Notes: a model not told the origin generated them from the letters alone. A DNA stretch of 64,000 nt from Prunus persica (GCF_000346465.2 NC_034009.1:6626987-6690986); one strand, 5' to 3'. Numbered from the stretch's first letter, positions 11,602 to 23,180 are shown. Made by a program: numbers and translations.

Positions 11602-11683
11602 AATCATGGCTTGCTGTTTTAAAAGTTGAATAACTCATTCTTGTCCACTAAGCAGCAAGCCATGATTTATTCAACTTTTAAAA
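11602..11683. repeat. Two interleaved perfect inverted repeats
   Basis: Arm A AATCATGGCTTGCTG (11602-11616) pairs with CAGCAAGCCATGATT (11653-11667). Arm B TTTTAAAAGTTGAATAA (11617-11633) pairs with TTATTCAACTTTTAAAA (11667-11683). The order is A, B, A', B', so the two helices cross instead of nesting. Confidence 0.85.
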
Positions 11684-12499
11684 GATATTATATCCGCTAC
11701 ATTAAGCCAGTCGAATACGTGTACAATAGTTGCGAAAATTTCGTAATATTTACAACGAGAAATTTTGAGATAGTGATGATATGAAATTCGAATGGTTTAG
11801 GAATTTTAGTTGTTGGTAGTAAATGGTTGATATTAATGAACGCAATGAAACATATTATTAAATGGTGATATCCAATATAAGAAAATTTAAGGGTAATTTT
11901 CATTTTACTACATTGACGTTTATCGAGTTTCAGCTTTTGATACATCCAGTTTTTTTGTTTTAGTCACATACATAACGTTTATTTTCATATCACTTTTATA
12001 CCTCTGTTAGTTTGACTGTCATATTCTTCGTTAAATAATGACGTGGAAATTAATATTGCCATGTGAACCCACCCATATCTCGCCACGTGGACTAAATAAT
12101 AAAAATATATTTAATTGATTAATTACAATTTTTTTTAAAAAATATTTAAAACTGATATAATTTTTTATTTATTTTTTGTTAGAGCATCTACAATGGTGAG
12201 GGTCATTTCAAATTTATTTCAATAAATTGAATTTTTGACTTGCAGTGGTAAAGTTCAATTTATTTCAGAGATAAATATTTCATTTCAGGGATCAATAGTT
12301 CATTTTAGAGGTCAATAAATCTGAAATGAAATTCATTTCAATAAGCTGGCCCACCATAATAACTCTATAGTCTCTCCCTCATTGAAACATAGACAACATT
12401 ACTTATTACTTTTTAATTTTTTTTATTACATTTAATTAGTGTAAACTAACCGTTATTTTTTTTTTCCCAAAGCTACTAGCCGATTTATTTTACTGTTTT

Positions 12500-13115
12500 A
12501 AAAAAGGCTTAAATGTTAAAATGGTCCCTGTGTTTTACCTCATCGGCCAATTTAGTCCATGTGTTATCAATTTGGCCAATTTAATCTATGTGTTTATATA
12601 TTTTAGCAAATGTGGTCCTTCTTGTCAAAATTCAATTGAAACTAAAGAAATTTTTTTTAATTAATTACAAATATTCAAATTAACTTAATTATTAAAAGCG
12701 ATGTTCTCGCGTCCTCTAGCAAAGAAAGTGATAGTCAATTGTATTTTCTTGTCGCAATCATCTTCCTTCTCCACTACCAGCACACAATGTGTATTTTTTG
12801 GGGTTGAAGTGGGTGTAGTGAGAGTGGCTATGGGTTTGGGAGATGGTTGAGTTCTAAGCGTGAAATTGGGGGAGGCAAAACTTTTTTTAATTCCATTTTT
12901 AGATTGAATTTGGATATGTAATAATTAATTACAGTTTTTAAAATTAATTTGAAATATTTTTTTTTCCAGTTTTAACAAAATTTTGGCAAAAAGGATCACA
13001 TTTGCTAACATATACAAACACAGGGATTAAATTGGCCAAATTGATAACACAGGAATTAAATTAGCCGATGAGGTAAAACACAGGGACCATTTTAACATTT
13101 AAACCTTTAAAAAAA
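12500..13115. mobile_element. Non-autonomous DNA transposon with long terminal inverted repeats
   Basis: The left end (from about 12506: TTAAATGTTAAAATGGTCCC) and the right end (to about 13108) are inverted copies over roughly 140-150 bp, with the shared phrases TGTGTTTTACCTCATCGGC and TGTTATCAATTTGGCCAATT. The interior has no coding capacity. Long arms suggest a MULE-like or foldback element; the target duplication was not resolved. Confidence 0.7.
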
Positions 13116-13794
13116 ACGTCTAGTTAATATATATACTAACCATTACTTATTTGTATAAGAATTTTGCTTGGTTTCAATGTGGTAAAGTCCTTTTTTGTTT
13201 TGGTTTCTATGTGGTCAAATCTTTGTTTTGATTTCTATGTGGTCAAGTTTTTGTATTGGCTTCCATGCTTTGAATTTATGCATGCTTAATCAGATTCAAT
13301 TTTGTTATGCAATACCCTGAAAAAGAGGTTGTTCTAATGTGTCTCATTTAATCTCAACTTCCAGTTCTTCAGAAAAAAATGTTAATATAATATTATCACC
13401 AACTGAAGAAAATTTTATTGTTAATTTATATATATATGTATTCAAAATTGGTCTATTTTTAAATCTATTTAAAACCATTTTGATTGTATAATTCTTATCG
13501 TAATTAACTTTATTCGTTTTATTTTATTTAATCATTTAAAAAATCTAGTTTGTAATTTATAAGCTATTGAATTGCATCATTGCAAGTGAAATTATAGTTT
13601 AGTTCAATAGAATTCATGTCAAAATCAGTTACCTCACTATCCTTTTTCTATGTTCAACTCTAATTAGACTAGATCAGGTTTCAATGCATATTGTCTCTAA
13701 CCCCTTTAGTATATTCTTTTTTTTTTTAAGTACAAATAATAGTCTAAATTACAGAAAAGAGGGGTTTCTCATACACAACCAAGATGCTATAGGG

Positions 13795-14176
13795 CACTAC
13801 TAGAAAATTGAGTAGAAGCCATTTTTTCCCAGCCACTATATTTAAATGGTGGCCATTGTTTCCCAATGGGGCACGTGGAATTCCGTATGAATTAACAAGG
13901 ACCACCTTGCAAGGCTAAATACTTATGGGTGACCGATAGTGAAATACTACGTACCGTAAGAAAATGGTGAAAAGAACCCCATCAAAGAGTGAAATAGAAC
14001 GTTAAACCGTAAACTCTCAAGCAGTGGGAGGGGCCCTGGGCTCTGACGGCGTGCCTGTAGGCTAAACCTCTCTAATATTCTTTAATTTGAAAACTACTTG
14101 CATAATATATTCATTTACTTATCTGCAAGGAACTAATTTAGGTTTGTGCTAGGGGAGGAAGAACCTGCTAGTAGTG
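13795..14176. mobile_element. Possible CACTA-type non-autonomous element
   Basis: The left end CACTACTAGAAAA and the right end ...CTAGTAGTG are inverted 9-bp termini typical of CACTA elements, and a GCCACTATATTTAAATGGTGGC stem-like segment sits just inside the left end. The flanking 3-bp duplications do not match (GGG against TGG), so the pairing of these ends could be fortuitous. Confidence 0.3.
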
Positions 14177-14444
14177 TGGTGAGTAATTCGACCAAAATCA
14201 GTAGGCTGGGCAGCTTGCCAAATAAAAATCTGAACCCCAAAGACAAAAATAAAAAATAAAAACTGGTCAAAAAGCTCTCAAAGCGTGTTATCTAGTGAAG
14301 GTTGCATGGTTTGTGCACTTGTGTGACATGCACATTTTCACACATCAAAACAAGGACTAGTCTCATTCCTTGCCACCTGTGTCCACCTATTCCTCTCTAC
14401 CTCACTACTTGGCACCCTGGGATTATTATCTCCTTCCTTCCTCC

Positions 14445-14446
<2 letters not shown>

Positions 14447-14496
<50 letters not shown>
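14447..14496 (+). repeat. (CT)25 microsatellite before XTH copy C
   Basis: An uninterrupted 50-nt CT tract about 215 bp before the probable start of XTH copy C. Copy D also carries a CT tract in its leader (17610-17633). Confidence 0.95.
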
Positions 14497-14500
<4 letters not shown>

Positions 14501-14710
14501 AACCATGCCTCCCAAATCTCACCAACTCACCAAAATTTTACACCTTCGTAAGTCTTTCTTGCCCCGCCACTATACTTACTTCTCTTGCTCTCTTACCCAT
14601 TATTCAAAGCATTTATAGGATTTCTGCTCCCTCCCAACCAAACCAATATCCAATCAAATTAGAAATATAACTAAACCCTAAATTAGTCAGTGGCTTCGTT
14701 TTGTTTTCCA

Positions 14711-16031
14711 ATGTTGTTAATGTTGCTATTGGTTAGTTCCATTTTGGTTTGCTATGCTGGAAACTTGAACGGAGATTTCGACATTACATGGGGAGATGGC
14801 CGTGGAAAAATACTCAACAACGGTCAGCTCCTAACCTTGTCACTCGACAGAGCCTCTGGCTCAGGCTTCCAATCCAAGCACGAGTATCTCTTTGGAAAAA
14901 TTGACATGCAGATCAAGCTTGTCCCTGGAAACTCTGCTGGCACTGTCACTACCTACTATGTGAGTCACGTGCCTCTAATTTTATATTAATATTTGCATAA
15001 AACTTTTTAATTTTTGGAGACTGGTGAGTCTTAAATTAATTAATTATATATGCTTTTTTGTTGCAGCTATCATCAAAAAGGTCAACATGGGATGAGATTG
15101 ATTTGGAGTTCTTGGGGAATCTGAGCGGTGATCCTTACATTCTTCACACCAATATATATACCCAAGGCAAAGGCGATAGAGAGCAACAATTCTACCTCTG
15201 GTTCGACCCCACCTCTAATTTTCATACCTACTCTATCCTCTGGAATCCCCAACGCATCATGTAAGCAAAGTGTTATTTTTCGAACAGTCTAACATGTTAT
15301 AATGTTGAATTTTATTTATGTACGTGGGTGTAAAACAAATGTTATTTTATCAACACTTTCACAAGTTATGTTGTTATATTCTTAATTTTATGAGTAAAGG
15401 GGTTTTTTTGGGTCAAATAAACCCTAAATTTGGGTTTTTCATGGGAAATGAAAAATGTCTATAATATAGGAGTTACATGGACCTTTCTCTTACGAACCCT
15501 AATTCTATTTACCACGTTATTCTTATTTGAAAATATGGTAATATAAAATTGCCCACATATTAAACGAAAATTTATTTGATGAATTTAAATTAAATTAAAT
15601 TATAATTTTCCGTTGTTAGATTATCTGTTGATGGCACACCCATTAGAGAGTTCAAGAACCTAGAGGCATCCATTGGAGTTCCTTTCCCAAAGAGCCAACC
15701 AATGAGGATTTTCTCTAGCCTCTGGAATGCTGATGACTGGGCAACAAGAGGAGGGCTGGTCAAGACAGATTGGTCACAAGCTCCATTCACAGCCTCCTAT
15801 CAAAACTTCAACGCCAATGCTTGCGTATGGTCTTCTGGTGCATCTTCTTGTAGCTCATCATCATCTTCGACGTCAAGACCTACCAGTAAATCGTGGCTCA
15901 AAGAAGTTCTTGATACCTCAAAGCAAGAGAGGCTCAAGTGGGTCCAAAAGAATTACATGATCTATAACTATTGTATAGATATAAAGCGCTTCCCACAAGG
16001 CCTCCCTCCTGAATGTAGAATAAAACTCTAG
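14711..16031 (+). CDS. Xyloglucan endotransglucosylase/hydrolase, copy C (start codon shifted)
   Basis: Exons: 14711-14959 (249 nt), 15067-15260 (194), 15620-16031 (412), giving 284 residues. The position equivalent to the ATG of the sister genes (ATGGCTTC...) reads GTGGCTTCG at 14690, a single-base change, and a stop codon lies two codons before it. The next in-frame ATG (14711) still leaves a hydrophobic signal peptide ([17 protein letters not shown]), so I take it as the start; GTG initiation would add seven residues. The catalytic motif [11 protein letters not shown] is at 91-101 (E93, D95, E97), with L replacing the usual F in the middle. [12 protein letters not shown] and the C-terminal Cys are kept, and exon 3 has one extra residue (EASIGVPF for ESIGVPF). 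The enzyme looks intact apart from its shifted N-terminus. Confidence 0.82.
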
Positions 16032-17536
16032 ATGGATGTAATAAAATAAGAATTATTTACGTTAACACCTCTGTGATTTCACATTACTTTCACAAAAACC
16101 CATACCATTAATTTTCCACCTAAAAATTGTTGATGTCATAATTTTGTTTTTCAAATGACAATGTTGATCTTGAAGATTAGATTGCACGTGCACTGTAAGC
16201 TCTAATTAATGTCAATTTTTTCGATGGAAAATGAAAGAAATGAGCTCTAATTACTGTTAATTTTTTCGATGAAAAATGAAAGAAATGAGTTTTGTGAAAA
16301 TAATTTGAAATTGCAAAGATATTAGTGTAATTTCAAAAACCAACCTTAATCTAGAATTGTGTATTCTTATTAATAGCAGTTGTCATTAGTTTTCAATTAT
16401 ATGTATTACTGATTTCGGTTACAATACTGATTTACCATTGTCCTTTATGACTAGAGTAGAACCAAGAAGAATTTTGTTCTTTTCTGAGTTTGCAAGAAGC
16501 TTTTCTTGAGGATCAATTCCCCAAATAAAGTCAGAAAGTAGGTTTCAATTTTTGAGATGCGATGCAGTAGGAGGCGAGTCTTGGACTGTTATCATGACCA
16601 ATGGTTATATGACAACACATTTGAATAACTTGCGTGTTCTGAACAATTCATTTCTAGTTAAAGAACTAATTCCTTGAACATTAATGCTATTTCTACCCCG
16701 TTCTGACCGTGGTGGTGACAACCTTTGAAATATAAGTCGCCCAAATCCATGTGTAGGGTTTTGAAAACATATATAATGTTGAAGATAAAATACATTAAAG
16801 AGTGATTTAAAAAGGAGATAATGAGAGGAAACTAATTGTTGTTTAAAATTTAAAATCTTTTATTTTCATACAACGATTTATAAAAAGATGTAAGTTTCTT
16901 TTATTAAAACTACTAATAAATAAGTATATATTTGTTTTAATACAAACAATAGTCTAAATTACGAGACAATGAAAGTTTCTCACGCATTAGTACTACTAAG
17001 GTGTTATCAAAGGCATGCATATACACATGAAACATATAAAGCACAAACAGATAAAAGAGAGAAAAATAAATAAAAGACTATAATGAACAAATTTGACTAT
17101 AAATAAAAAGGAGGAGTTTGGTGATCGTAACAGTTTGCAACATCAAACATGTCATGCAATGCGATTTTTAGGCCCAAATAGGTATTGCCTAATGCTTATG
17201 ATGATTTTGTTTTCTCCTCTCACCTGTTCAAACGTGTGGATATGGCTTTTGGTCCACAACATATAAAGATATACATATATAATATTATTGTCGGTGGTGG
17301 GGTGGTTTGGTTTTGGATAGAACCAAGCAAATGGTCTAAGTTTTGGTAAAGGGAAGGCTAAAGGTGAACTGGGCCTCACCTCCCCATGCAAACACTTTCC
17401 TCACTTAAAAAATCTGTTCAAAACCGCGTCCTGTAAATAATTCCCCTTTGCATTTATGAGAAATCTAACTGGGCACAGCTAGCAAATTCAACCTTCCAAT
17501 CTCCTTCCCTTCAGTCAGAACCACATCATCCACTAC
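16032..17536. other. Intergenic between XTH copies C and D
   Basis: No gene. A 45-bp tandem duplication lies at 16199-16243 / 16244-16288 (unit starts GCTCTAATTA). Around 16930-17000 an AATAGTCTAAATTAC phrase recurs from 13738, suggesting an old dispersed repeat. Confidence 0.55.
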
Positions 17537-17544
17537 TATATAAA
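17537..17544 (+). promoter_or_regulatory. TATA box of XTH copy D
   Basis: TATATAAA, 156 bp before the ATG at 17700. The probable leader contains a (CT)12 tract at 17610-17633. Confidence 0.65.
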
Positions 17545-17601
17545 GCGCAAGCCATGCTATATTTCTATGCACACCAGACTCTCATAATCACAGCAATATA
17601 G

Positions 17602-17633
<32 letters not shown>

Positions 17634-17699
17634 ATCTCTGTGTCATTCTCTCCATCTGAATATTTCTCCTTTCTTTTTACTCATTTCCAAAGAAAACCC

Positions 17700-18893
17700 A
17701 TGGCTTCCCTCAAATCATCTTTTTCATTCATACTACTGATTGCTCTTCTTGCTGCTAGCTCTTTGGTGGTTGCCTCTGCTGGTAACTTCAACCAGGACTT
17801 TCAGATAACATGGGGAGACGGTCGAGCTAAGATTCTCAACAATGGCGAGCTTCTTACTCTCTCACTTGACAAAGCCTCTGGCTCTGGCTTTCAATCCAAA
17901 AATGAGTATTTGTTTGGCAAGATTGATATGCAGCTCAAGCTTGTCCCTGGAAATTCTGCTGGCACTGTCACAGCCTACTATGTAAGTTCATCTTTGGAAT
18001 ATTTATTACACTTCCATTTTCTTGAAGCTTTCTTGTATCTGGCTGATTTATTTGAATTTTTTGTTGATTTTTGCAGTTATCCTCAAAGGGTTCAACCTGG
18101 GATGAGATAGATTTTGAGTTCTTGGGGAACTTGAGTGGTGATCCTTACATTCTTCACACCAATGTCTTCAGCCAAGGCAAAGGAAACAGAGAGCAACAAT
18201 TCTATCTCTGGTTTGACCCAACTGCTGATTTCCACACCTATTCAATTCTTTGGAACCCACAGCGCATTGTGTAAGTAACCCAATAACCCAAATCTTGTTC
18301 AAATCAAGTTTCAACTTTCAACTTTCAACATGCCAATGCGGTCTTAGATTTAGTGGTAGAACTGTTCGCAACTCTGCGATCCCTCATGCCACCGTGTGGT
18401 CTGCGGTCTAAATACATGTATTTTTTCCTTCTATAGTCCATTCTCCACTAACTTTACTCTGTGTTTGCTCTGTTTCAGCTTCTCTGTAGATGGCACTCCC
18501 ATCAGAGAGTTCAAGAACCAAGAATCCAACGGTGTTCCGTTTCCAAAGAACCAACCAATGAGGATCTATTCAAGCCTATGGAATGCAGATGATTGGGCCA
18601 CAAGGGGTGGGCTTATCAAAACAGATTGGAGCAGAGCTCCTTTCACTGCTTCCTACAGGAACTTCAATGCCAACAATGCTTGTGTTTCATCAAATGGAGC
18701 TTCTTCATGCAGCTCATCGTCATCTCAAAATTCTTCCTCTTCTGCATCAACTAGCAACGCATGGCTCTCAGAAGAGCTTGATTTAACAAGGCAGGAGAGG
18801 CTGAGATGGGTGCAGAAAAACTACATGATCTATAATTACTGCACTGACGCTAAGCGATTTCCCCAGGGCCTCCCTACAGAATGCAAGTCATAA
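17700..18893 (+). CDS. Xyloglucan endotransglucosylase/hydrolase, copy D
   Basis: Exons: 17700-17981 (282 nt), 18077-18270 (194), 18479-18893 (415), giving 296 residues. The signal peptide is about residues 1-27 (cleavage likely after VVASA). The catalytic motif [11 protein letters not shown] is at 102-112 (E104, D106, E108) followed by N112-L-S. The block [15 protein letters not shown] is near canonical. A Ser-rich linker ([16 protein letters not shown]) precedes the C-terminal segment [13 protein letters not shown]. This is the most conventional copy and the best candidate for the ancestral XTH22/TCH4-like function of growth- and touch-responsive wall loosening, which is inference from the family. 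It has the shortest introns of the cluster (95 and 208 bp). Confidence 0.92.
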
Positions 18894-20922
18894 ATGGCTT
18901 AAATTAAATCCATGTTTTAATTCTTTAATCTAAAATTCTTTTGTTCTTTTTCCATGCGTACCTTATTCAGTGTATTTTCTGTTGTAATATAACTTCACGT
19001 TCTAATAATATATACAAGGGTTCAATTAACTTTATTTTCAAATTGTTTTCTTTTGGGCCGTCACAGGGCTTCCTTTAGGCCTGGCTCTGATTATACAGGA
19101 TGCCAATCTAAAGCACTTTCTATAGGGTTGATGGGCTTGCCATTGGGCCCATCGAGGCCCTGCATAGTTATTAAAATTTAAATTTACTTAATATATTATA
19201 CGTACGTACGTGTATTATTCGAAAATTTTCTTTCAAATATAGGGTGAAAACTTCAACCATTAAATAAAAATAATATTTTATTTTATTTTATTTTCTTATC
19301 TCTATTTTTTCAATAATATGTAAACAACTTATCTCTATTTTTTCAATAGTATGTAAACAATAAGGATAACATACACGAATAATGTGCATTATTACAATAT
19401 TCTATTTTAAAAATCATGTATTATAACTGAAAAATAACTACGTATACAGTCCACAACTAATGTGCTTTCTTAGACATGTCAGAATTCCTAACCCTAAACT
19501 TGATCATTTTTCTCCTTGCTGACAACCAACCCTTCCTCAGTTAGGGGCGAGGTGGCCACTACCCCTCCTCCCCTTCACCCCTCTTCTCCCTTCCTCTCAT
19601 CCTCTCCCCTTCTTCTTTTCCCATATTTTTCCCTTTCTCTCATCCTCTCTCCCGCTCTTTCCACTTTCCTAGAGCTTTTGTTGGTCTCTCTCTTCCCTTC
19701 CTCTTCTCCTCCCCTTACCCTCTCCATACAGGGACGAACCCATGATTTCAAAATGGCGTGGCCTAAATTTACCTTATGTACAAACCTACTCGACGGTATG
19801 ATTGATAATTTATAAGTCTCAACTGTAAATCCCTAATTGATGCTTAATAAACCCTAAATTTCCAAAATTTCAACATCAACAAATTTAAAGAAGAAAATTA
19901 AAGAAGATGAAGAATTGAAGATGACCTCCTTTAATTAAGTCTTGAAGAATGACATGGGTGATGGCTTTGGCTTGCACTACACGCAGGAGGGATGAATTTT
20001 TTTTTTTCCCCGAAGAATAGTGCTTAGGTAACTCAGCAAAGAGAGAATGAATGTTTTTTGCATAAGTGGTCTCGTGTGGGGTTACTTTGTATTTTTTATT
20101 TGTCAGACGTGGTGTAGTGTAGGTTTGTTAATGGGATTTTATTTGTGTGTTGCGTTAGTTTTAATTTTTGTATTGTTATTAACTTATTGGTCAGACATGT
20201 AAGATATGTTTGTTAATGAGATTTTAATTGGCTGGGTTGGGGATGTCACGTGGGCTGGGCTGCGTTGGGCTGGACTGTGATATTATTTTAGTCTACAAAA
20301 AATAAACTCACCTAGGCTACAACGTAGGTTAGCTTGGATCTTAGGTTTTTATTGGGCACGCGGTTGGGTCACAGTTCGCTGAGGTGTTTTTTCCCCTCCA
20401 AGTTGTGAAGGGAAATGTTGGTCCATTTTTGTGAAGAAGATTTCACATATTAAGCGAAATTATTTTTTATATTTCTTTGCATATTTATGGTTCAAACATT
20501 CTAGAACACATTGTCACACGAGTTCCCCGTAGGGGATCTTTTAAGTTAAACTGTTCAGCTCTTGTGTGCGCATGTTGAGTTCTTAAAGGAGGTCTATGCA
20601 AATTTGTAATAATACTACACATCGTTGATCCATGATGGCCAAGACGGTAATGAACTTTTGGTTCGTGACAGTATAAGCTTCATTTACTTTTGTGGTATAA
20701 GAAATTTATTCCCCATTTTTTTTTTCTTAAAGGAGAGCATCAAGAGCTCACATACAAGATGAGTGTATTGGTAAAATTTGTAAAATAAAGTAAGCAAGAG
20801 AGAAATGTTTGACAAAATATTTCTCCTCATTAGACTGCCCATTCATAAACTAGGTTCCCCATGGGTGGGTACGGTTCCTATTATTCCACAGTTGCCCGCG
20901 CAGTAGAGGAGCTCTAATCTGG

Positions 20923-21111
20923 ATGGCAGGTTGCTTCTTCAAATATTCAGATTCAAGATTATTTGAATGCACTCGAGACTTTTCTGATGCAGATTATAAG
21001 AAGTGTATTCACATTGCAATAAGAGAACTTTTAGATCATAGTTGTGAAAATATAGGTAGACGTGCTATTTTTAGGAGTTGTTACATTCGATATGAACTTT
21101 ACCGCTTTTAA
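20923..21111 (+). pseudogene. DUF26 (Gnk2-like) Cys-rich domain fragment
   Basis: About 62 codons resemble the C-terminal half of one DUF26 domain of cysteine-rich receptor-like kinases or secretory proteins: CTRDFSDADYKKC, then a spacer and SCYIRYELYRF. The C-x8-C-x2-C signature is damaged because the middle Cys is Tyr. No signal peptide, second domain or kinase follows, so this is a gene scrap rather than a working gene. Confidence 0.55.
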
Positions 21112-21659
21112 AGAAACGTGATTAGCTTGCCAGTAGTTACATTGGAAAATTCTTATGTGTAAAATGGCCTCATGGATGCGTGATACATTTGGCTATAATG
21201 CAACGCAGGAGGTGCGAGCTCTATAAAACACAATGAGGTTGTGTCATGCTCTATTGATGCCACGCGTTAATTTATAAAACAATATAAGAACTTAAATAAA
21301 TTGAAAACAAAACCAGCAACCACAGCTGTAGGAGATGCGCACAAAGGCAGTCTGAGCAATGCCAACTGTTCCAAAAAACAATATCCATATCCATAACTTG
21401 TCCATTTCGGATTAGACAAATACTAAAAAGTAAAAAATCAATAAAAACTTGTCCATATCTTAGCACACAAATTCATTTTCCACTCTGCTAAAATAAATAA
21501 ATATATATATGTTCATTTCCCACTGGGATTTTGAGGCAAACATTACATTCCTCACCTTCCCATTTCCCCAAAAACTCCAATGAAAGTTTCTTATTTTATT
21601 TTTCTCAAGCACTAACATTTTATATTACAGGATTAAAAAATAATAATAGTCCTAAAAAA

Positions 21660-22015
21660 TTTAAAAATTTTAGGATTGCATTTATAATTCAGTGAAAAAA
21701 AACCACTAGCTATAAAGGGCCATTACAATAATGAAGAGGTCTAACATTAAAATTAAGACAATTTGGTGCACCTCCACTAACGATCATGCATGATTGAAGA
21801 AATTCTGGCATAGGTATCCCAACTAAAATTGCAAATTCAGAATAATCAAAAAGAGATAAAGCTTAAAAAAAACCAAATCATAACAATATAAATAATACTC
21901 TCAAAAATGAGAGATGAAAAGCTCTCACAAAGGAAATATGAAAAACTCTCACAAAAGTGGAGGTGAAAACTACATAGATAACCCTCAAAGTGAAAATGGC
22001 TATAGGAATTTTTTT
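21660..22015. repeat. Dispersed repeat, copy 2 (first copy near 5275)
   Basis: It matches 5275-5583 and then 5855-5890 in the same orientation, skipping the 270 bp in between. It is followed at once by the long-TIR element at about 22030. Confidence 0.6.
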
Positions 22016-22029
22016 TGGGAGAGAAGGAC

Positions 22030-22855
22030 TAGGGTTTTCTCAAAGTATTATTTTATGTACATGCCCCATGTGCTTTCAAAGTTGTCTCAAATTACCACAT
22101 GTGCTTTGAAACGTCTCAAAATACCCCCTACACTTTTAAAAACTGTCTCACATTACTCGTTTCGTCAGTATTAAGAGACGTTCCGTTATGTGGTGTGGGC
22201 CCCACTTCTTTTAAATCGCTTAACAATGGAAAGTAAGGGTTATTCAGTTTCAGAAAAGAGAAGATTGGGAGAAGAAGGCTAGGATTAAGAAGAGGGCTAG
22301 GTTTATTTAGTTCATCGCTCATCCATTCTGAAATCTGCAGAGCATGGGGGTAGTGACAATGCCCTCGGAGCCACTTGATGAAACCTTGGAGCTCAGGCTA
22401 CTTCACGTCTCCCCCTTCAACCCGCCATTGATGGAGCACTGGCATAATGGAATCCCTAGGGTTTTGAACCCCACTGTGCAAAAGCTCAAATAGGGGTGAT
22501 GAGTAGGAGGGCAGCACCTCAGTGGAGTAGAATAGTGCACCAAAAATCCTAGACAGATTTTCATAAGGCTGCTGGACAGATTTTCATAAACCCTACCCTC
22601 TTCTCCCAATTTCCCCTTCTCACCCAATTTCCCTTTTTCTGAAACTGAATACTTATTCTCCATTGTTAAGCAATTTAAAAGAAGTGGGGCCCACACCATG
22701 TAACGGAACGTCTTTTAATACTGACGGAAAAAGTAACATGAGACAATTTTTAAAAGTGTAGGGGTATTTTGAGACGTTTCAAAGCACAAGCAGTAATATA
22801 AGACAACTTTGAAAGTACGAAGGGCATGTACATAAATAAGCCTTTTTCAAATTAA
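22030..22855. mobile_element. Long-TIR (MULE-like) element with short internal ORF
   Basis: The first ~240 bp (including TTATGTACATGCCC, GAAACGTCTCAAAATACCCC and GTGGGCCCCACTTCTTTTAAA) recur inverted in the last ~240 bp at about 85-90% identity by eye. The interior encodes a 49-residue frame (22344-22493, plus, beginning MGVVTMPSEPLD) that I cannot assign. Long arms around non-TE sequence are the layout of a Pack-MULE or foldback element. Confidence 0.65.
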
Positions 22856-23180
22856 CCTCCTCTAGTAGCCTTCAGATTCTAATATAATTAGAATCATTAT
22901 TAAGGAGCTTCACTAATATACCCAAAATAGGGGCTGAAATTATAAAAAAAAACTCACATGGAATGCACTTTAGAAACACACCCAAAACTCATTTACTACA
23001 TAAGAAATTAGTGTTTAAGTTCTTATAAATTACATGACTGTCATTGATCAATTTAAAAAAGAAGACCAACACAAAAAACTTAAATAGTACCCAAAACAAG
23101 CCCAACCCAATTTTATAATAAAAAAACCCAAACAATTCATTACAAACAAAAAGTCTTGAAAACCGTAGTTTCATTAACGT

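Larger units (their letters stand above)
10462..14689. other. Intergenic between NAC and XTH copy C
   Basis: 4.2 kb without a gene. It holds an interleaved inverted-repeat pair (11602-11683), a long-terminal-inverted-repeat element (about 12500-13115), three loose copies of a TTTCTATGTGGTCAA unit (13165-13255), a possible CACTA-type fragment (13795-14176) and a (CT)25 tract shortly before XTH C. Confidence 0.6.

Noticed and set aside
12184..12380. AGAGCATCTACAATGGTGAG looks like a MITE terminus
   Set aside because: No inverted partner was found; possibly truncated, not callable.
13738..17000. AATAGTCTAAATTAC shared by ~13738 and ~16946
   Set aside because: The match is short and fades quickly; too weak to define a repeat family.
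18340..18420. tRNA-like phrase TTAGTGGTAGAACTG in intron 2 of XTH copy D
   Set aside because: No box B at the right distance and no acceptor stem.
19729..19760. CAGGGACGAACCCATGATTT resembles the left end of a plant DNA transposon
   Set aside because: No matching inverted right end was found downstream within the window.
19516..19815. 99-codon frame in pyrimidine-rich DNA
   Set aside because: Composition is low complexity (Ser/Pro/Leu from CT-rich sequence); no domain.
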